From: Corallium rubrum
Lineage: Eukaryota > Cnidaria > Anthozoa > Scleralcyonacea > Coralliidae
Assembly: GCA_964035015.1 (NCBI GenBank)
Contig: OZ036014.1
Location: 5,554,495-5,618,494, forward strand
Reading direction: 5' to 3'
Length of the DNA: 64,000 bases
The translations under genes were made by a program, and so were the position numbers. Positions 40,301-50,500 of this stretch are shown in pieces. The notes under the pieces were generated by a model, which was not told the origin of the DNA, searched no databases, and saw only the letters and a program-made list of their open reading frames with translations. Numbering within the stretch: the first letter of the stretch is position 1; every line of letters starts with the position of its first letter.

Positions 40301-43300
40301 TATAAACAATGGGTAAAAAACCGTAAGGTACACACAGGAAAACAATTTGACGTTTAAGCGAAAACCGTTTCTTAAATTCTTTGCGTCTCATTGAGTTATA
40401 GATCTTTTGTTTTACAGATTGTATTAGACTAACATTAACAATTTATTTTGTACTTTTCTCTGATATCACAGAGAGACCTCAGTAATCTTAGTGGAAAAAC
40501 AGAGAAGGTAAAGTAAGGCCAACTCTGATCTTTTTGAGTTATATTATGGCCTAGCTTTTGAATGGCGAGTTTTCAGGGTGTTGCGTGCGCATCGTTTTGT
40601 AAAGAAATTGGCGGGCTCTTGGCGGGCTCTCCACAAAGTAAGCAATGACAAACAGACTTGCTAGCGAGCCAACAACAGCAGAGTAACAGTGTTAAACATC
40701 CAGAAACTATATCTATACTTTTACAGGGTTTGACTGTAAAATCAAAAACATTCCGACGCTTTTTACTTCGGACAAAAACTTGCCCACAAATTTAACGGTC
40801 CAAAATTTTTAGATATTCGAAATTTTTAGGATCTGAAGTTATAGAGCTGGTTATAAAATGCTATTTTGTTATTTACTTTTGTAATCCTATTCTAGGCTAC
40901 CCACAAAGCGAATAAGTTTATCCAGGCAGGATTTAAGAATGTCAAGAATCATGGAAAATATGGTTGGAAAGAAGCTGTTAAAGGCCTGAAAGGGACGAAA
41001 AAGAATTTCATCGAATATGTGAAAAAACCGGTAATTTTATTCTGTATGCTGCACTCCACTGCACCGCACCATACTAACCTTTACCGCACCATGGCACACG
41101 ATTCTACCTCAACACACTTCAAAATGCTACATTACTGCACCACGCACACACCCCACCACACCTACACCACACACTATACTACCCCACACTATACCATACC
41201 ATACCCCACCAAACCACACCACACCATACCGCACCACGCTATACCATACCACATTGTACCCTACCACGCCATACCACACCATACCCCACCACCCCTACAC
41301 TACCACACCACACACCCCATGACACCACACACCCTACTAGACCACACTATACCATACCATACCCCACCATACCATACCACACTATACCCTACCACGCCAT
41401 ACCCCACCACACCCCACCATACCATAACATACCATACCACACTATGCCTTACCACGCCATACCCCACCATACCATACCCCACCACACCCCACCATACTAT
41501 ACCACACCATACCACACTATACCCTACCACGCCATACCCCACCATACCACACCACCTACCACTCCATACCCCACCATACCATACCCCACCACACCCCACC
41601 ATACCATACCCACCACACTCCACCATACCACACCATACTATACACCACACCCTACTATACACCACACCCTACCACTCCATACTTCACCATACCACACCAC
41701 ACCATACCACACCACACCACACCACACGGTTACCACACCCTATCACACCACGCGCAACACCACACGCAACATCACACTACTGCTTTTTACAGTATACAAC
41801 ACTACGGCAACGTACTTTAGTCTTTAAAGCCGTGATCAAACGAGAACGCAAGTTAGCTTACGATGACTTGCGATGCCACGTCGGCACAAGTCGTCGCAAG
41901 TTCTGCACTTATTCCGCTAGTTCCCACGCCTTTTCGCTTGTTCTCGTGGTAGTTTCTATGGCGACGGAGCACGAAAGACTTGCATCCACTTGTGTTTTGT
42001 GTTCAAACGATTCGCAAGCTCTCGCAAGTTGAAGAAAACTTGTGATGAAATTTGAACAAGATCAAATTAGTCGCAAGCTAACGCAAGTCACCGCAAGTCA
42101 TCGCAAGCTGGCGGTCAAACGAGACACAAGCAAGCACAAGCTAAAACTTGCGATGACTTGCGTTCTCGTTTGATTAGGGCTTTATACACAATGTTGTTGC
42201 ACTACACCCCACTACATAGCACTGCACCATTGTTTAGTATTTGGAACTATAGTATTTTCCATACGATTTCGATTTTTTTCGAGTTTTTTTCCTGGCGAAT
42301 TTCTAGTAGCAACTGTTAAAATTAAGTGTGTTTTTTTAAATTACTTTTGCATTAGGAAATGGAACTGGATGAATACGAAGACTTAGATAAACCAAGTAGT
42401 TTGACAAAGTCTAACTCGCTTCCCATGCGAAAAGTTAACAATGTGAGAACATCACCGATGCCTTCGCGAAAATCCCTTGGCAGTGCTTTAGTAAGTCGAT
42501 TAAAGGATGACACAGTGGAGTGGAGTGGAGTGGAGTGGAGTGGAGTGGAGTAGAGTGGAGTGGAGTAGAGTTGGGTGGAGTAGAATGGATTTTAGTAGAG
42601 AAGAAATCTTAGTGGACTAAAATCTCTTCATGATAAATCCTGTGTTTTAAAATTATTTTTTTTTATAATTTACTTTTCAGCATAATAATGTCGGCAAGGT
42701 ACCATCCGATCCCAAGAAAAGCCCTTGTCCTACCCGTCCTCCACCGCGAATTCCAACTCGTGCCACTCCTCCACCACGACCTCCTCCTTTCAGAGGGGCT
42801 CCCGCTCCCGATTCAGAGACTCCCGCTCCCGATTCAGGGACTAATTCGCCCATAATCAGTAAGGTACGAGAAAGCATGTGTCGTGACCCGCGAGACCCGC
42901 CTGTTAAAGATTTGATCAATTTCTTCGACAGCCAGGTAAGGTTACATACTCTTGTCTTTCTCATCCTCCTTCTTCTCCTTCTCCTCCTTCTTTTCTTTCT
43001 TCTTTTCCTCGTTCTTTTTCTGCTCTTTATTTTTCCTTCTCTTCTTCCTTCTCATTTTCCTTTTTCTTCTCTTTTTTCTTTTTCCTTCTCCTTCTCTTTT
43101 TTTCTTTTTTCCTTCTCTTCCTTTTCTTAGTGTTCTTTCTCCCCTTCTCTTCCTTCCTCCTAATTCTTGCTATTCTCCCTCTTCTCTTTCTCTTCCTCCT
43201 TTCCTTCTTCTCTTTCTCATTCTCCTTTTCTTTTTCTTTCCCCTTCTTCTCTTTCCACCCCTTCTATTGCTTCTCCTCCTTCTCCTTCTCCGTCTCCTCC

Positions 43301-45040
43301 TTCTCCTTCTCCTCCGTCTCCTTCTCCTCTTTCTCCTTCTCCTTCTTCTCCTCCTTCTTCTTCTTCTCCTCCTTCTCCTTCTTCTTTAGATCTCCTCCGT
43401 CTCCTTCTCCTCTTTCTCCTTCTCCTCCTTCTCCTCCTCCTTCTCCTCCTCCTTCTTCTCCTCCTCCTTCTCCTTCTCCTCCGTCTCCTTCTCCTCTTTC
43501 TCCTTCTCCTCCTCCTCCTCCTTCTTCTCCTCCTCCTTCTCCTTTAGATCTCCTCCGTCTCCTTCTCCTCTTTCTCCTTCTCCTCCTTCTCCTCCTCCTT
43601 CTCCTCCTCCTTCTTCTTCTCCTCCTCCTTCTCCTCCGTCTCCTTCTCCTCTTTCTCCTTCTCCTCCTTCTCCTCTTTCTCCTCCTCCTCCTCCTCCTTC
43701 TTCTTCTCCTCCTTCTCCTTCTCCTTCTCCTTGTCCTTCTCCTTCTCCTTCTCCTTCTCCTTCTCCTTCTCCTCTTTCTCCTTCTCCTTTTCCCCCTTCT
43801 CCTTCTCTCCTTCTCCTCCTCCTTCTCCTTCTCCTCCCCTTCTCCTCCTCCTTCTCCTTCTCCTCCTCCTCCTCTTTCTCTTTCTCTCTTTCTCCTTCTC
43901 TTTCTCCTCTTTCTTTTTCTCTTTCTCTTTCTCTCTTTCTCTTTCTCCTTCTCTTTCTCTTTCTCTTTCTGCTTCTCTTTCTCTTTCCCCTCTTTCTCCT
44001 TCTCTTTCTCCTTCCACTTCTCTTTCTTGTTGTTGTTCTCCTTCTTTCCTTCTCTTCCTCTTCCTCAGTTCTCTTCTGCCTCTTCCGTCTTTTCTTCTTG
44101 TTTCGTTTTGTTTTCCATTCATTCATTTATTTACTTTTTCGTTCGGCTTTTCTCCTTTTCTTTCCATTCTTTACATCCTCTTTTCTTACAACTTTCTACT
44201 GCCATATTTCCAACAGAAATTGAAGTTATTGTTCTATGTCAATGGGCAGTCGTTACCTACAGATTGATCAGTATCTGCCTAGGTTCCAACTGATCCCGTA
44301 TTTATCTCTCTGTCTCACCAGTAGTGCACCTCAGATCGTCGACGTTAGATGACGAATGGATTGAGTTACCCTTATGCCTTGATTTCTAGGAGGACCTGGC
44401 TGATCACGGCTCATCACGGAACGCGTTTGCTGACTTTAAAGAATTTAATTACAAATCTGATAACGAGAACAACGAACCGAAATCTAGCAAAATTAAAGCC
44501 AATTGTTCATCAAGCGACGGTGATTTAACAAGAGAAAACGAGGGTCTGTCATGGGATACCATGATCTCGCTATCTGACGATACACGCCAGTTTCTCCGTG
44601 ATTCCCGCTTGAGTTCTACTGAGATTTCAGAAATCGCTCCGTCGGAGTCGAAGAATGATGAAACTGAATCTCCTCCGCGTTTTAGGCGGAGGCCGCCAGT
44701 GAAAAAGACGCTCAGAGAATTAGCTTTAGATCACAAAACTGAAAGCAAGAGTTGTTTGTTAACTCACGCGGAGTCTTGTCCGTCATTGTTCGATCCCTTG
44801 TCGTGCGAAGACAACTCAGACAATCTCACCCGAAGCTCGCCGTCTTCGAGTAAAAGATGTAATGGGTTAAGTTCAAACGTGGACCTTCTTTTACACGTTG
44901 AAGATCCACCCTCAAGGACAAATTGTGATGACCCGTTTGTAGAACTTATTACCCAAAGGCATAACTTAAAAGCGCCAGGCTTATCGGCGCGTAGACCTCA
45001 GCGGAATGACAATCCTTTATGTGTTGCGAATTTTGAGTGA
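27390..45040 (+). CDS. DENND1: DENND1/connecdenn-type Rab GEF (clathrin-coat DENN protein)
   Basis: Connecdenns activate Rab35 on clathrin-coated vesicles through a tripartite DENN module. Exons: 27390-27406, 27485-27549, 31724-31767, 31877-31929, 32071-32187, 32329-32404, 32733-32828, 33559-33612, 33720-33781, 33902-33950, 34577-34626, 35390-35440, 35566-35611, 36116-36217, 37053-37175, 38411-38439, 38562-38631, 38982-39066, 40278-40327, 40472-40507, 40896-41030, 42356-42490, 42681-42935, 44390-45040. All are GT-AG and in phase; 2451 nt, 816 residues. The start MGSRL matches the family. uDENN (about 1-130): [21 protein letters not shown]. cDENN (about 150-290): [70 protein letters not shown]. 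dDENN (about 300-400): [33 protein letters not shown]. The C-terminal tail has a Pro-rich SH3-type segment (about 525-560), a clathrin-box-like LLHVE (767-771) and a DPF (781-783), as expected for clathrin/AP-2 binding. Confidence 0.93.
28537..28827. mobile_element. Fold-back family M element
   Basis: Inverted arms: ATTTCATAAACGAGTG, GTTTTACCAGGGTTTCCAAA and GAGAACAATTGAATTCA on the left are mirrored on the right up to GAGTTTATGAAATAA. It lies in DENND1 intron 2. Confidence 0.85.
29232..29535 (+). mobile_element. 5S-rRNA-derived SINE, copy 1
   Basis: The first about 75 bases match the 3' two thirds of 5S rRNA: GAAGTTAAGCC, GTTAGTACTTGGATGGGTGA, CCGCTTGGGAAT, then a ...CGGGCTT end. The 5' part of 5S (about 45 nt) is missing, but the internal promoter region (A box, intermediate element, C box) is kept. 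A 230-bp body follows (GAACTCATGTGAGTAGAGTT, CACCTAACATCTTAGCTGTG, ATCCGTGGTCTGAACTGTGT) and recurs in copy 2 in the opposite orientation. 5S-headed SINEs are the SINE3 class. Confidence 0.87.
29571..29757. mobile_element. Family E end module beside the SINE
   Basis: A hairpin TACTGCTGAAACA...TGTTTCAGCAGTA encloses TCTAACGTTTCAAGCGAAGG/inverse, and is followed by CCTTACTATATTTTGATTG and TTTCAACACTGCCTAC. The last part equals the right end of the fold-back element at 8925-9885. Confidence 0.75.
29885..30180. repeat. Degenerate TTACGCTACATTCTAAGA minisatellite
   Basis: About ten imperfect units of 20-50 bp built from GACGTTACGCTACATTCTAA, GATGTT(G/A) and CATGCTCTATATAA, in DENND1 intron 2. Confidence 0.85.
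30540..30813 (-). mobile_element. 5S-rRNA-derived SINE, copy 2 (inverted)
   Basis: Read on the minus strand it starts AAAAGTTAAGCCTGGTTAGA, continues GTTAGTACTTGGATGGGTGA and CCACTTCGGAATGACC, and then carries the same body as copy 1 (GAACTCATGTGAGTAGAGTT, ACACCTAACATCTTAGCTGT). It begins at the same internal 5S position as copy 1. The two copies are about 1 kb apart in opposite orientation inside DENND1 intron 2. Confidence 0.87.
31089..31553. mobile_element. pogo/Tigger-like MITE
   Basis: About 465 bp with TIRs CAGTGAAACCTGAGTTTTGC and GCAAAACTCAGGTTTCACTG, flanked by TA on both sides. The CAGTGAAACCT start and TA duplication are typical of pogo/Tigger relatives of Tc1/mariner. The interior has repeated GACCACCTG motifs and no transposase. 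Located in DENND1 intron 2. Confidence 0.88.
32407..32602. repeat. (ACAGT)n pentanucleotide array, copy 1
   Basis: About 190 bp of ACAGT with ACAGC, AGAGT and AATAC variants, in the DENND1 intron after exon 32329-32404. A purer array of the same unit is at 60727-60985. Confidence 0.95.
33993..34379. mobile_element. Fold-back family O element
   Basis: Arms are inverted over nearly the whole length: GGCATTTTTATTGTTTTATT, TGTACAG.GGAGCATG, AGAGAATCTGATGCGTAG and TTCGCGCTATCAACTCTC have inverse partners to the right. The centre is near 34180. Intronic in DENND1. Confidence 0.85.
34687..35345. repeat. GGT/GAT trinucleotide tract
   Basis: About 660 bp of mixed GGT, GAT and GCT triplets between DENND1 exons 34577-34626 and 35390-35440. 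It stays open in several frames (poly-Asp/Gly, poly-Val/Met, minus-strand poly-His), but none is a gene. Confidence 0.95.
35711..36062. repeat. (TTCC)n(CTCC)n polypyrimidine array
   Basis: A pure TTCC block to about 35830, then CTCC units with a few TAACTCC interruptions near 35970-36030. It ends about 55 bp before DENND1 exon 36116-36217. Confidence 0.97.
36273..36535. repeat. Degenerate GAACGAACGAATAAACGCAC minisatellite
   Basis: Units of about 20 bp made of CGAACGAA and AACGCAC blocks, grading into a pure CGAA tetranucleotide run near 36463-36484. Located in the DENND1 intron after exon 36116-36217. Confidence 0.9.
36750..36963. mobile_element. Tandem pair of ~100-bp hairpin mini-elements (family P)
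   Basis: Two nearly identical units, 36750-36847 and about 36868-36962, each bounded by (AA)CCCTTTATCTCCCA and TGGGCGATAAAGGGTT. Each has a central palindromic core TCTGGCGTTAGCCAGAGTAA. A relative with the same core lies at 60205-60370. The core is also the basic unit of the 25-bp minisatellites. Confidence 0.85.
37283..38349. repeat. GGT/GAT trinucleotide tract, about 1.07 kb
   Basis: Mixed GGT, GAT, CGT and GTT triplets, strongly G-rich on the + strand, between DENND1 exons 37053-37175 and 38411-38439. A higher-order unit (GATGATGATCGTGGTGGTGG plus GAGGGTGGTGTTGG) repeats several times. Long frames in it are not genes. Confidence 0.95.
39430..39540. mobile_element. Hairpin element inside the tandem repeat
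   Basis: A near-perfect palindrome: TTTAATAAACGAGCAGGAGT and GTTTTATCAGATATAAAGAC are mirrored after the centre GAGGCGAAGCC, ending CGAACTGCGAGTTTATTGAA. Confidence 0.82.
39802..40159. mobile_element. hAT-like MITE with 8-bp target duplication
   Basis: About 358 bp with TIRs AACACCGCTGCCAAACGTTT and AAACGTTTGGCAGCGGTGTT. The exact octamer GACCTCTA flanks both sides (39794-39801 and 40160-40167) and belongs to the interrupted tandem unit. An 8-bp duplication is the hAT signature. No transposase frame. Confidence 0.9.
40563..40730. mobile_element. Family A MITE, left-end fragment
   Basis: GGCGAGTTTTCAGGGTGTTG, GGCGGGCTCTTGGCGGGCTC and CTTGCTAGCGAGCCAACAAC match family A, but the right half and right TIR are missing. 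Intronic in DENND1. Confidence 0.8.
41045..41790. repeat. Degenerate ACCAC/CATAC pentanucleotide array
   Basis: About 740 bp of 5-bp-period units (ACACC, CATAC, CCCAC, TATAC), with longer 30-40 bp higher-order repeats. It starts about 15 bp after the donor of DENND1 exon 40896-41030. Frames through it are not genes. Confidence 0.93.
41824..42184. mobile_element. Family R TIR element with CGCAAGT motifs
   Basis: Left end TTAAAGCCGTGATCAAACGA then GAACGCAAGT; right end ACTTGCGTTCTCGTTTGATT then AGGGCTTTA. The interior has many CGCAAGTC/CGCAAGCT motifs in both orientations. Intronic in DENND1. Confidence 0.8.
42513..42600. repeat. (GTGGA)n pentanucleotide tract
   Basis: Short GTGGA array with AGAGT variants in the DENND1 intron just after exon 42356-42490. 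The unit is the reverse complement of the ACTCC array in CENP-A intron 3 (permuted). Confidence 0.92.
42955..44130. repeat. Polypyrimidine (CTT/CTC)n tract, about 1.2 kb
   Basis: Almost uninterrupted C/T on the + strand in the last DENND1 intron. Higher-order repeats of about 130-165 bp are marked by TTTAGATCTCCTCCGTCTCC at about 43386 and 43543. Frames on both strands are low-complexity artefacts. Confidence 0.95.
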
Positions 45041-45427
45041 ACAAGGTATCACGTGACGGTACAGTACAATCCCGTTTGTAAGGACGCGTTTACGGTATAC
45101 CGTAACGAAATTACACTATAACGCGTAGTTCTAGCTCCTATTTAATCCGGAGTGTTAAGCGTAGTGACTACGCTACGGCAAACCGCCCCATTCGGAACAG
45201 TGTAAACAGATGCGTAGGGATTTTTTGAAAGGAAGACTTACCGTACCGTAATATTAAAGTGTAAACGGGTCTAAAAGAACCTCATGACCTCGACAATTAA
45301 CTATATAGAGGATATTACACGGCGGCGCGAAGATATGAATTTTATCTTCGAGTGGATATCCACGAGAAGATAAAATTCATATCTTCAAGCCACCGTGTAA
45401 TGTTCTTTTTATTATATAGATTCAATG
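45041..45427. other. Spacer after DENND1 with a hairpin element
   Basis: The probable 3' UTR, then GTTTACGGTATACCGTAACG-type palindromic sequence (45085-45270) and the family L hairpin at 45313-45401. No clear AATAAA close to the stop codon. Confidence 0.4.
45313..45401. mobile_element. Hairpin family L, copy 2
   Basis: ATTACACGGCGGCGCGAAGA and ATGAATTTTATCTTCG are mirrored as AAGATAAAATTCATATCTTC and GCCACCGTGTAAT. Layout and inner motif match copy 1 at 24422-24525. Confidence 0.8.
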
Positions 45428-45724
45428 TACCCTGCGGGTCAGAGCCCCTTTCCGACCTGCGCAGGCTTCGGGGGAAAGTGGGCTCTGCCAACAAGCTTGG
45501 GGCGAGTCAGTCAGGTTTTAAACTGGTCAAACAAGTTCTAGTTTACGAATACACGTAAGCAGGAAAATAGCAAGTAAGGCCTTTGAGCCTGGGCCCAAAA
45601 TAGTATCTTGGCAACCGTTCACGCATGCTCAAAAAGAAATATCAAGTTTGTTGGCAGAGCCCACTTTACCTAGCTTTACCCCGAAGCCTGTGTAGGTCGG
45701 AAAGGGGCTCTGACTCGCAGGGTA
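45428..45724. mobile_element. Family C TIR element, copy 2
   Basis: TACCCTGCGGGTCAGAGCCC at the left and GGGCTCTGACTCGCAGGGTA at the right. The interior matches copy 1, for example GGGGCGAGTCAGTCAGG and TAGTATCTTGGCAACCGTTC. Flanks GATTCAATG and GATTCGATG look like a 9-bp target duplication with one mismatch. Confidence 0.88.
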
Positions 45725-47580
45725 GATTCGATGCAAAAAGAGGTAAAATTCTAAATGACGTACTCGATATCTTCACTAGTGAGGATATGGAAAATACGAC
45801 ACTGCATATTTCCTAGTACAACACTCGCATCTAATATAAGAACTAAAAATATGTTGCACCTAATTTTTCTTTAGGTCCAAATATAGTAGAATCTTACCTT
45901 TTTAGCCTAACTTGGAAAGATGCTAGTCCTTATAGATGTGGATTTTACTGTACCCTAGGGTCGGTTTTTATTATTACATTATTCCTGGCGTCGAGGTGCT
46001 TTAGAAGATAAAAAGGGATCTATATTTTTAAACAAAAGTACAATTCAACTATCTTGTGTGAACAAATCAAAAGTTTAATCTGAAATTGGAAAGCAAAACG
46101 TTCGGCCTTTAATATTTAATTGAAAGATAGATTCATGTTTATTTTAAGAATTATGTATTGTGTATATATATATATATACAGGGACCTGTTAGATTTGTCT
46201 TAAAAACAAATATATGGCTGGCTGGCGCGTTTTATTTTTGTTCAACTTAATGATTATTGAACGGGAGAAATTCTTTCTCATTGGGTGTTCGCGTTTCCAG
46301 CGTTCTCTTCGCAGCGGGGAGAAAAAAGTATTTCTTAAACAAAATACAGAGTTGTAGGTGCTTATCTTAATTGTACTTTATTTTTAACAGCATTAAAAGC
46401 CGTTATATACATTTTCTCGAACTCCTTAGCTAGTAATTAATGAACGACTCGTTCAATCCGAGACGTTGATTACACCACGTGATAGATATTGCCGTTAAAA
46501 GTACTTGGCGAAACACCTGCTCATCTAAGCCGGCTTATACGCCAATGTAGTAATCTGACATTTCCTGGGTGAGGAGGTCATCTATTTGTGACTCTTACGA
46601 AAACACTAATTCCAAACTGAAACGTACTACGGTTCGACAAAGATTCAGCTTATATTTGTTTTCCATTTTGCGCGCGTGCGCACAACTTCAAAAGTCGTTC
46701 AAAGTTGGTCCTAAATTTCGCGCTGCCCAAAATAAGGGCGTAGGGGTGGGGATGTTGACAATGTTGAGCTGAATTTTCGTCATGATCAAAGCACATCTGA
46801 ACATTGTTCCCAAGTGTTTCTCGAAGGAGGTCATGACCTTGTCTAGGAGCCGCCGTCTCCATTGGGAAACATTTTGGGTCTATCTGGAGCAGGTGTGGCG
46901 GCAGAGGGAGGGGGGGGGGGGGGCAGAGGGAATACAGCCCCCCTGTCGGGGAACTCTAGCCCCACTCCCCCATCGGGGAAAATTTACAGATGTGTCGGGG
47001 AATGATCTGGAAGAAAAATTTTATTTTTAACAATTGACAAAGAACTTTTTAACTGATTAAGCCAGACAAGTCAGTAATTAATGCTTTAATAGTGAAATAA
47101 AGCTCCTTTAGAAACACAGGTACGGTATATATTGCGTAGAAGCCAACAGTAATAATTACAACACAAATTTCCATCTTCTGTATTGAACGAAAATGGCACA
47201 CCAGGTCTTCAACAATTTTTTTTTTTATTGATAGCATGAAAATAGGTGCTGTAGCTTGTCAGTTATTGCGATAATTTTACGCGGAGACGTTGGGAAAAGC
47301 TATACCAGACGTTCATATTTTGAAAATTTTCCGAGGAAGGAGGCCCCCCTGTGTCGGGAATTTCTGGCTACCCCCTCCCTCTACAAACGGTGCGTTTTTC
47401 CGAAGCGGCGACGTCTGTTCTCGTTATTTTCCGAACACGTACTCGTAGCCAATCCGAAGCGTTCAGCGCTGTGTCGAGATTTTCCGACTGGAGGTTGTCG
47501 GTATAAGATTCGGAAGAAGCATTGTTTGTTTCGCATTTTGTTTTCAAAGCGTCACATGTTTAGCAAGGTAGTAGCGAATA
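45725..47580. other. Intergenic spacer, no gene recognised
   Basis: A short TA run near 46160 and a G run at about 46911-46922. A frame over 47256-47636 on the + strand overlaps the next gene out of frame and has no recognisable domain. The region just before 47581 should contain the promoter and 5' UTR of the pseudoprotease gene. Confidence 0.45.
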
Positions 47581-50500
47581 ATGACTGTAATGGGCAAAGA
47601 AAACGAAAACGAATCGTCGAAGAGCTGTCAAGTTGAAGACGTTTACCGCGCTTTGATAGCTGTCAAAGAGAAATCTTCCCAAAGCGGTTACAAAACCTTG
47701 GGGACGGGCTGTGCCGTTCGGACGGGAGACGTCTTTGGCATAAATTGGCGAAAAAAGTTCCACCTTCTGATCTCGTCTGCTCTGGTGTCCAAAGAGACAC
47801 TACAAAATCGAGACAACAGAGGCAAGTACCTCGGTGAATTCGAGAAAGGAAAGCCGCGAATTGAGTTGGAAAAGGCTTCGAATACGCTATTCAAGAAAGA
47901 GCGGAAAGATTTTCATTTTATTGCCATTGGTCGAGGTCGTTCTGGAAAGCTTGGCCATCATGTCTTGGAGATATGCCCTGGTGATCGCGAAGAAGTTCTG
48001 CGTGGGAAACTCGCTTGTTATGTTACTGTCGATTCGGGCGACAAGAACACCCATTCGTTCAAATCCCACGAAATCTCCTATAATCCTCAGCTGAAGGCTT
48101 TTGAAACGACAGATGAACTAGAGCATCACGAATTTCCGAGAGGAGCGCCCGTTCTGAATGCTTCTTACGAAGTTGTGGGCATCATTACCGGCGTAACCGA
48201 AGGCAAAAAGCTAGAAATATGTTTCATAAGCGATTTAAAACCAGGTTTGTGGCTTCACTCTTTTGCTTAAGTGTGCTTTCAGCTTAGAATTTGTTGACTA
48301 GGATGTCAAATCGAGTGTTTTAGTGTTTCAAGTTTGATTAAGGGAGTGACTATTTTTATAGTCAAGAAAATTATGTATATTTAAAAATGTATAGCAACGA
48401 CTCATCAAGGTTCCTCCTCTTCACACTAATCGCTTTCATGCATATATTAGTTATTTAAATCTATTTTAAAGGCAGGCCGATCTCGATTGTCATTCTCTAA
48501 AACCACTTGGCCAAAGTTTGTGTCTTACAGTAATCTCGAATGGAGAATCTCTTATATTATAATGATGATTACATGTTGTGATATTGCAGCGTTTGAGGCA
48601 ATATTTTATGTCATTAGAAGAGGTTATCGACATAAGGAGAGCAGAGTTTGATTTTTTTGAATAAATCAAATATCGTCTAGGTTCGACCTCGGTGAAATCA
48701 ATTTCTGCACGATGACAACATCGTGCGTCATTGCGATGGCTTCCTTTTGTTCCATTGGCTGTCTTTTGTTGCAATTAAAACGTTCTCGAAATCTACACCG
48801 AAACACGGCTTTTGTACGCGATTAGTTCACACAGGGCAGCAATCACTTGGTTTAAATAGACTCCTTGACTTGACATTCAAAAGAAATAGAGCCCTCCTTC
48901 TGTTTATTGACGAGAGCCAGCTAGGCGAAGCTTGTGTGGGCGTGTGCTTCTTTTGATCCCGAATATTCTCTACAGATCAAATTACTTTTACCGCCATTCG
49001 TGTTTCATAGATTCCTGCTTTTTGTAAGGATTCCCTTGTCTGTGAAATATCTCCGAAACTCTGTTCTCCTTCTCGTACTAAACAAACAAAACGAGCAAAT
49101 TTTCAAACGCTGGCCGAGAAATCTGCATACAGAAACGACGTAGTTTCATTCAGCGAATCGGCGGAAACGAAATGTAAATATTTTTGTTATGGCAAACCGT
49201 TGCCGATGACAGAATTGGCCATTTCTATTTTCAAGCACTCCATTAATGGCAATAACGTAGCAATATTTATAATAACTGTTGTCAGGAAGTAACATATCTT
49301 TAGGTGAATAATTTGTACATGCGCTGTTTTGCGTCTTTTACAAAGATATTTATATATAAATACCACTGTAACTGGAGTCGCAAAATTGATAGCCAGATGT
49401 CGCCAAAAAAATTAAGCTGACTGATAAGAAGTAAACAAGCACATTGGACCGCTTAGAAGGATCCAGTTTCAAAGATTTTTAAATTAAAAGTTTGTATGTG
49501 TACATGTAATGCTTTCTGTACAAGATGCCTTCAAGTTTAATTAGGAAGTTTTTCTTACAATGAGGGGAAAGAGCCAGCTGTACAGTTACTGTAAAACATA
49601 TTGTTTACCTGTGTTTATATAAATATCCAACTGACATGAAAATTATTGGAAGAATGGAAGGGCATGATTGGTTAACAGTGCTGACCACATGCACTTATGC
49701 ATTCTGTTTCCAAGGGATGTTTTGTGGTGTTTACCTAGTGAGCCCAGCTGAGTGCCCAAGCTAGCCCAGTCTTGGATGAACATTTTTATTAGGAAAATAT
49801 GCAACAAATGTTGGGTGATAAAGTGGGGCTTATTGCAGGGGGGGGGGGGGGGGCTTAAAGTCCATTTTAGCCCATCTCAAGTAGCTCTTTCACTGCTACA
49901 GTCAGCTTATATTATTTTACTTCAGCTTACACCAGATGATTTTACTATGTCTAATGCCAGACTATTTTACTCTGTTTAACACCAGACTATTTTACTATGT
50001 CTAACACCAGACTATTTTACTCTAACACCAGACTATTTTACTCTGTCTAACACCAGACTATTTTACTCTGGCTAACACCAGATGATGTTACTCCGTTTTA
50101 ACACCAGACTATTTTACTCTGTTTAACACCAGACTATTTTTCTCTGTTTAACACCAGACTATTTTACTCTGGCTAACACCAGACGATGTTACTCCGTTTA
50201 ACACCAGACTATTTTATTCTAATGGAGAAATCTGTAAACAGTGAAAGAGTTTATCATGCTTTTACAGTATCTCTGCCCAGTCTTGTTTTATTTCCTGCTC
50301 AATATTAATGTCTTTGTGATATTTTTAGTAGTTGTTGCTGAGCAACCCAAAGTGGAGGAGACAGTTGTGTCAAAAATTGTAGTTCAACAAGAGCCTGAAA
50401 GCCAACCAGAACTGCCAAAGACCAATGGTGAGATCCCCCAGAAACCACAAAGAGCAAATAAGATTACCAGGACTCAAAGCGAGAAATCTCCACCAGGGTA

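Noticed and set aside
41019-42032. A 337-codon His/Thr/Pro-rich frame
   Set aside because: Only its first four codons belong to a DENND1 exon. The rest is the ACCAC array and a TIR element.
42952-44293. Leu/Phe/Ser- and Glu/Lys-rich frames up to 387 codons
   Set aside because: They translate the polypyrimidine tract in the last DENND1 intron; composition is dictated by CTT/CTC.
47256-47636. 126-residue frame upstream of the pseudoprotease
   Set aside because: It overlaps the start of the better-supported gene out of frame and lacks an ATG in good context or a recognisable domain.
50241-50328. Hydrophobic N-terminal extension of the death-domain exon as a signal anchor
   Set aside because: It begins at a non-ATG codon in minisatellite-adjacent sequence and ends at a good acceptor (ATATTTTTAG), so it is best read as intron.
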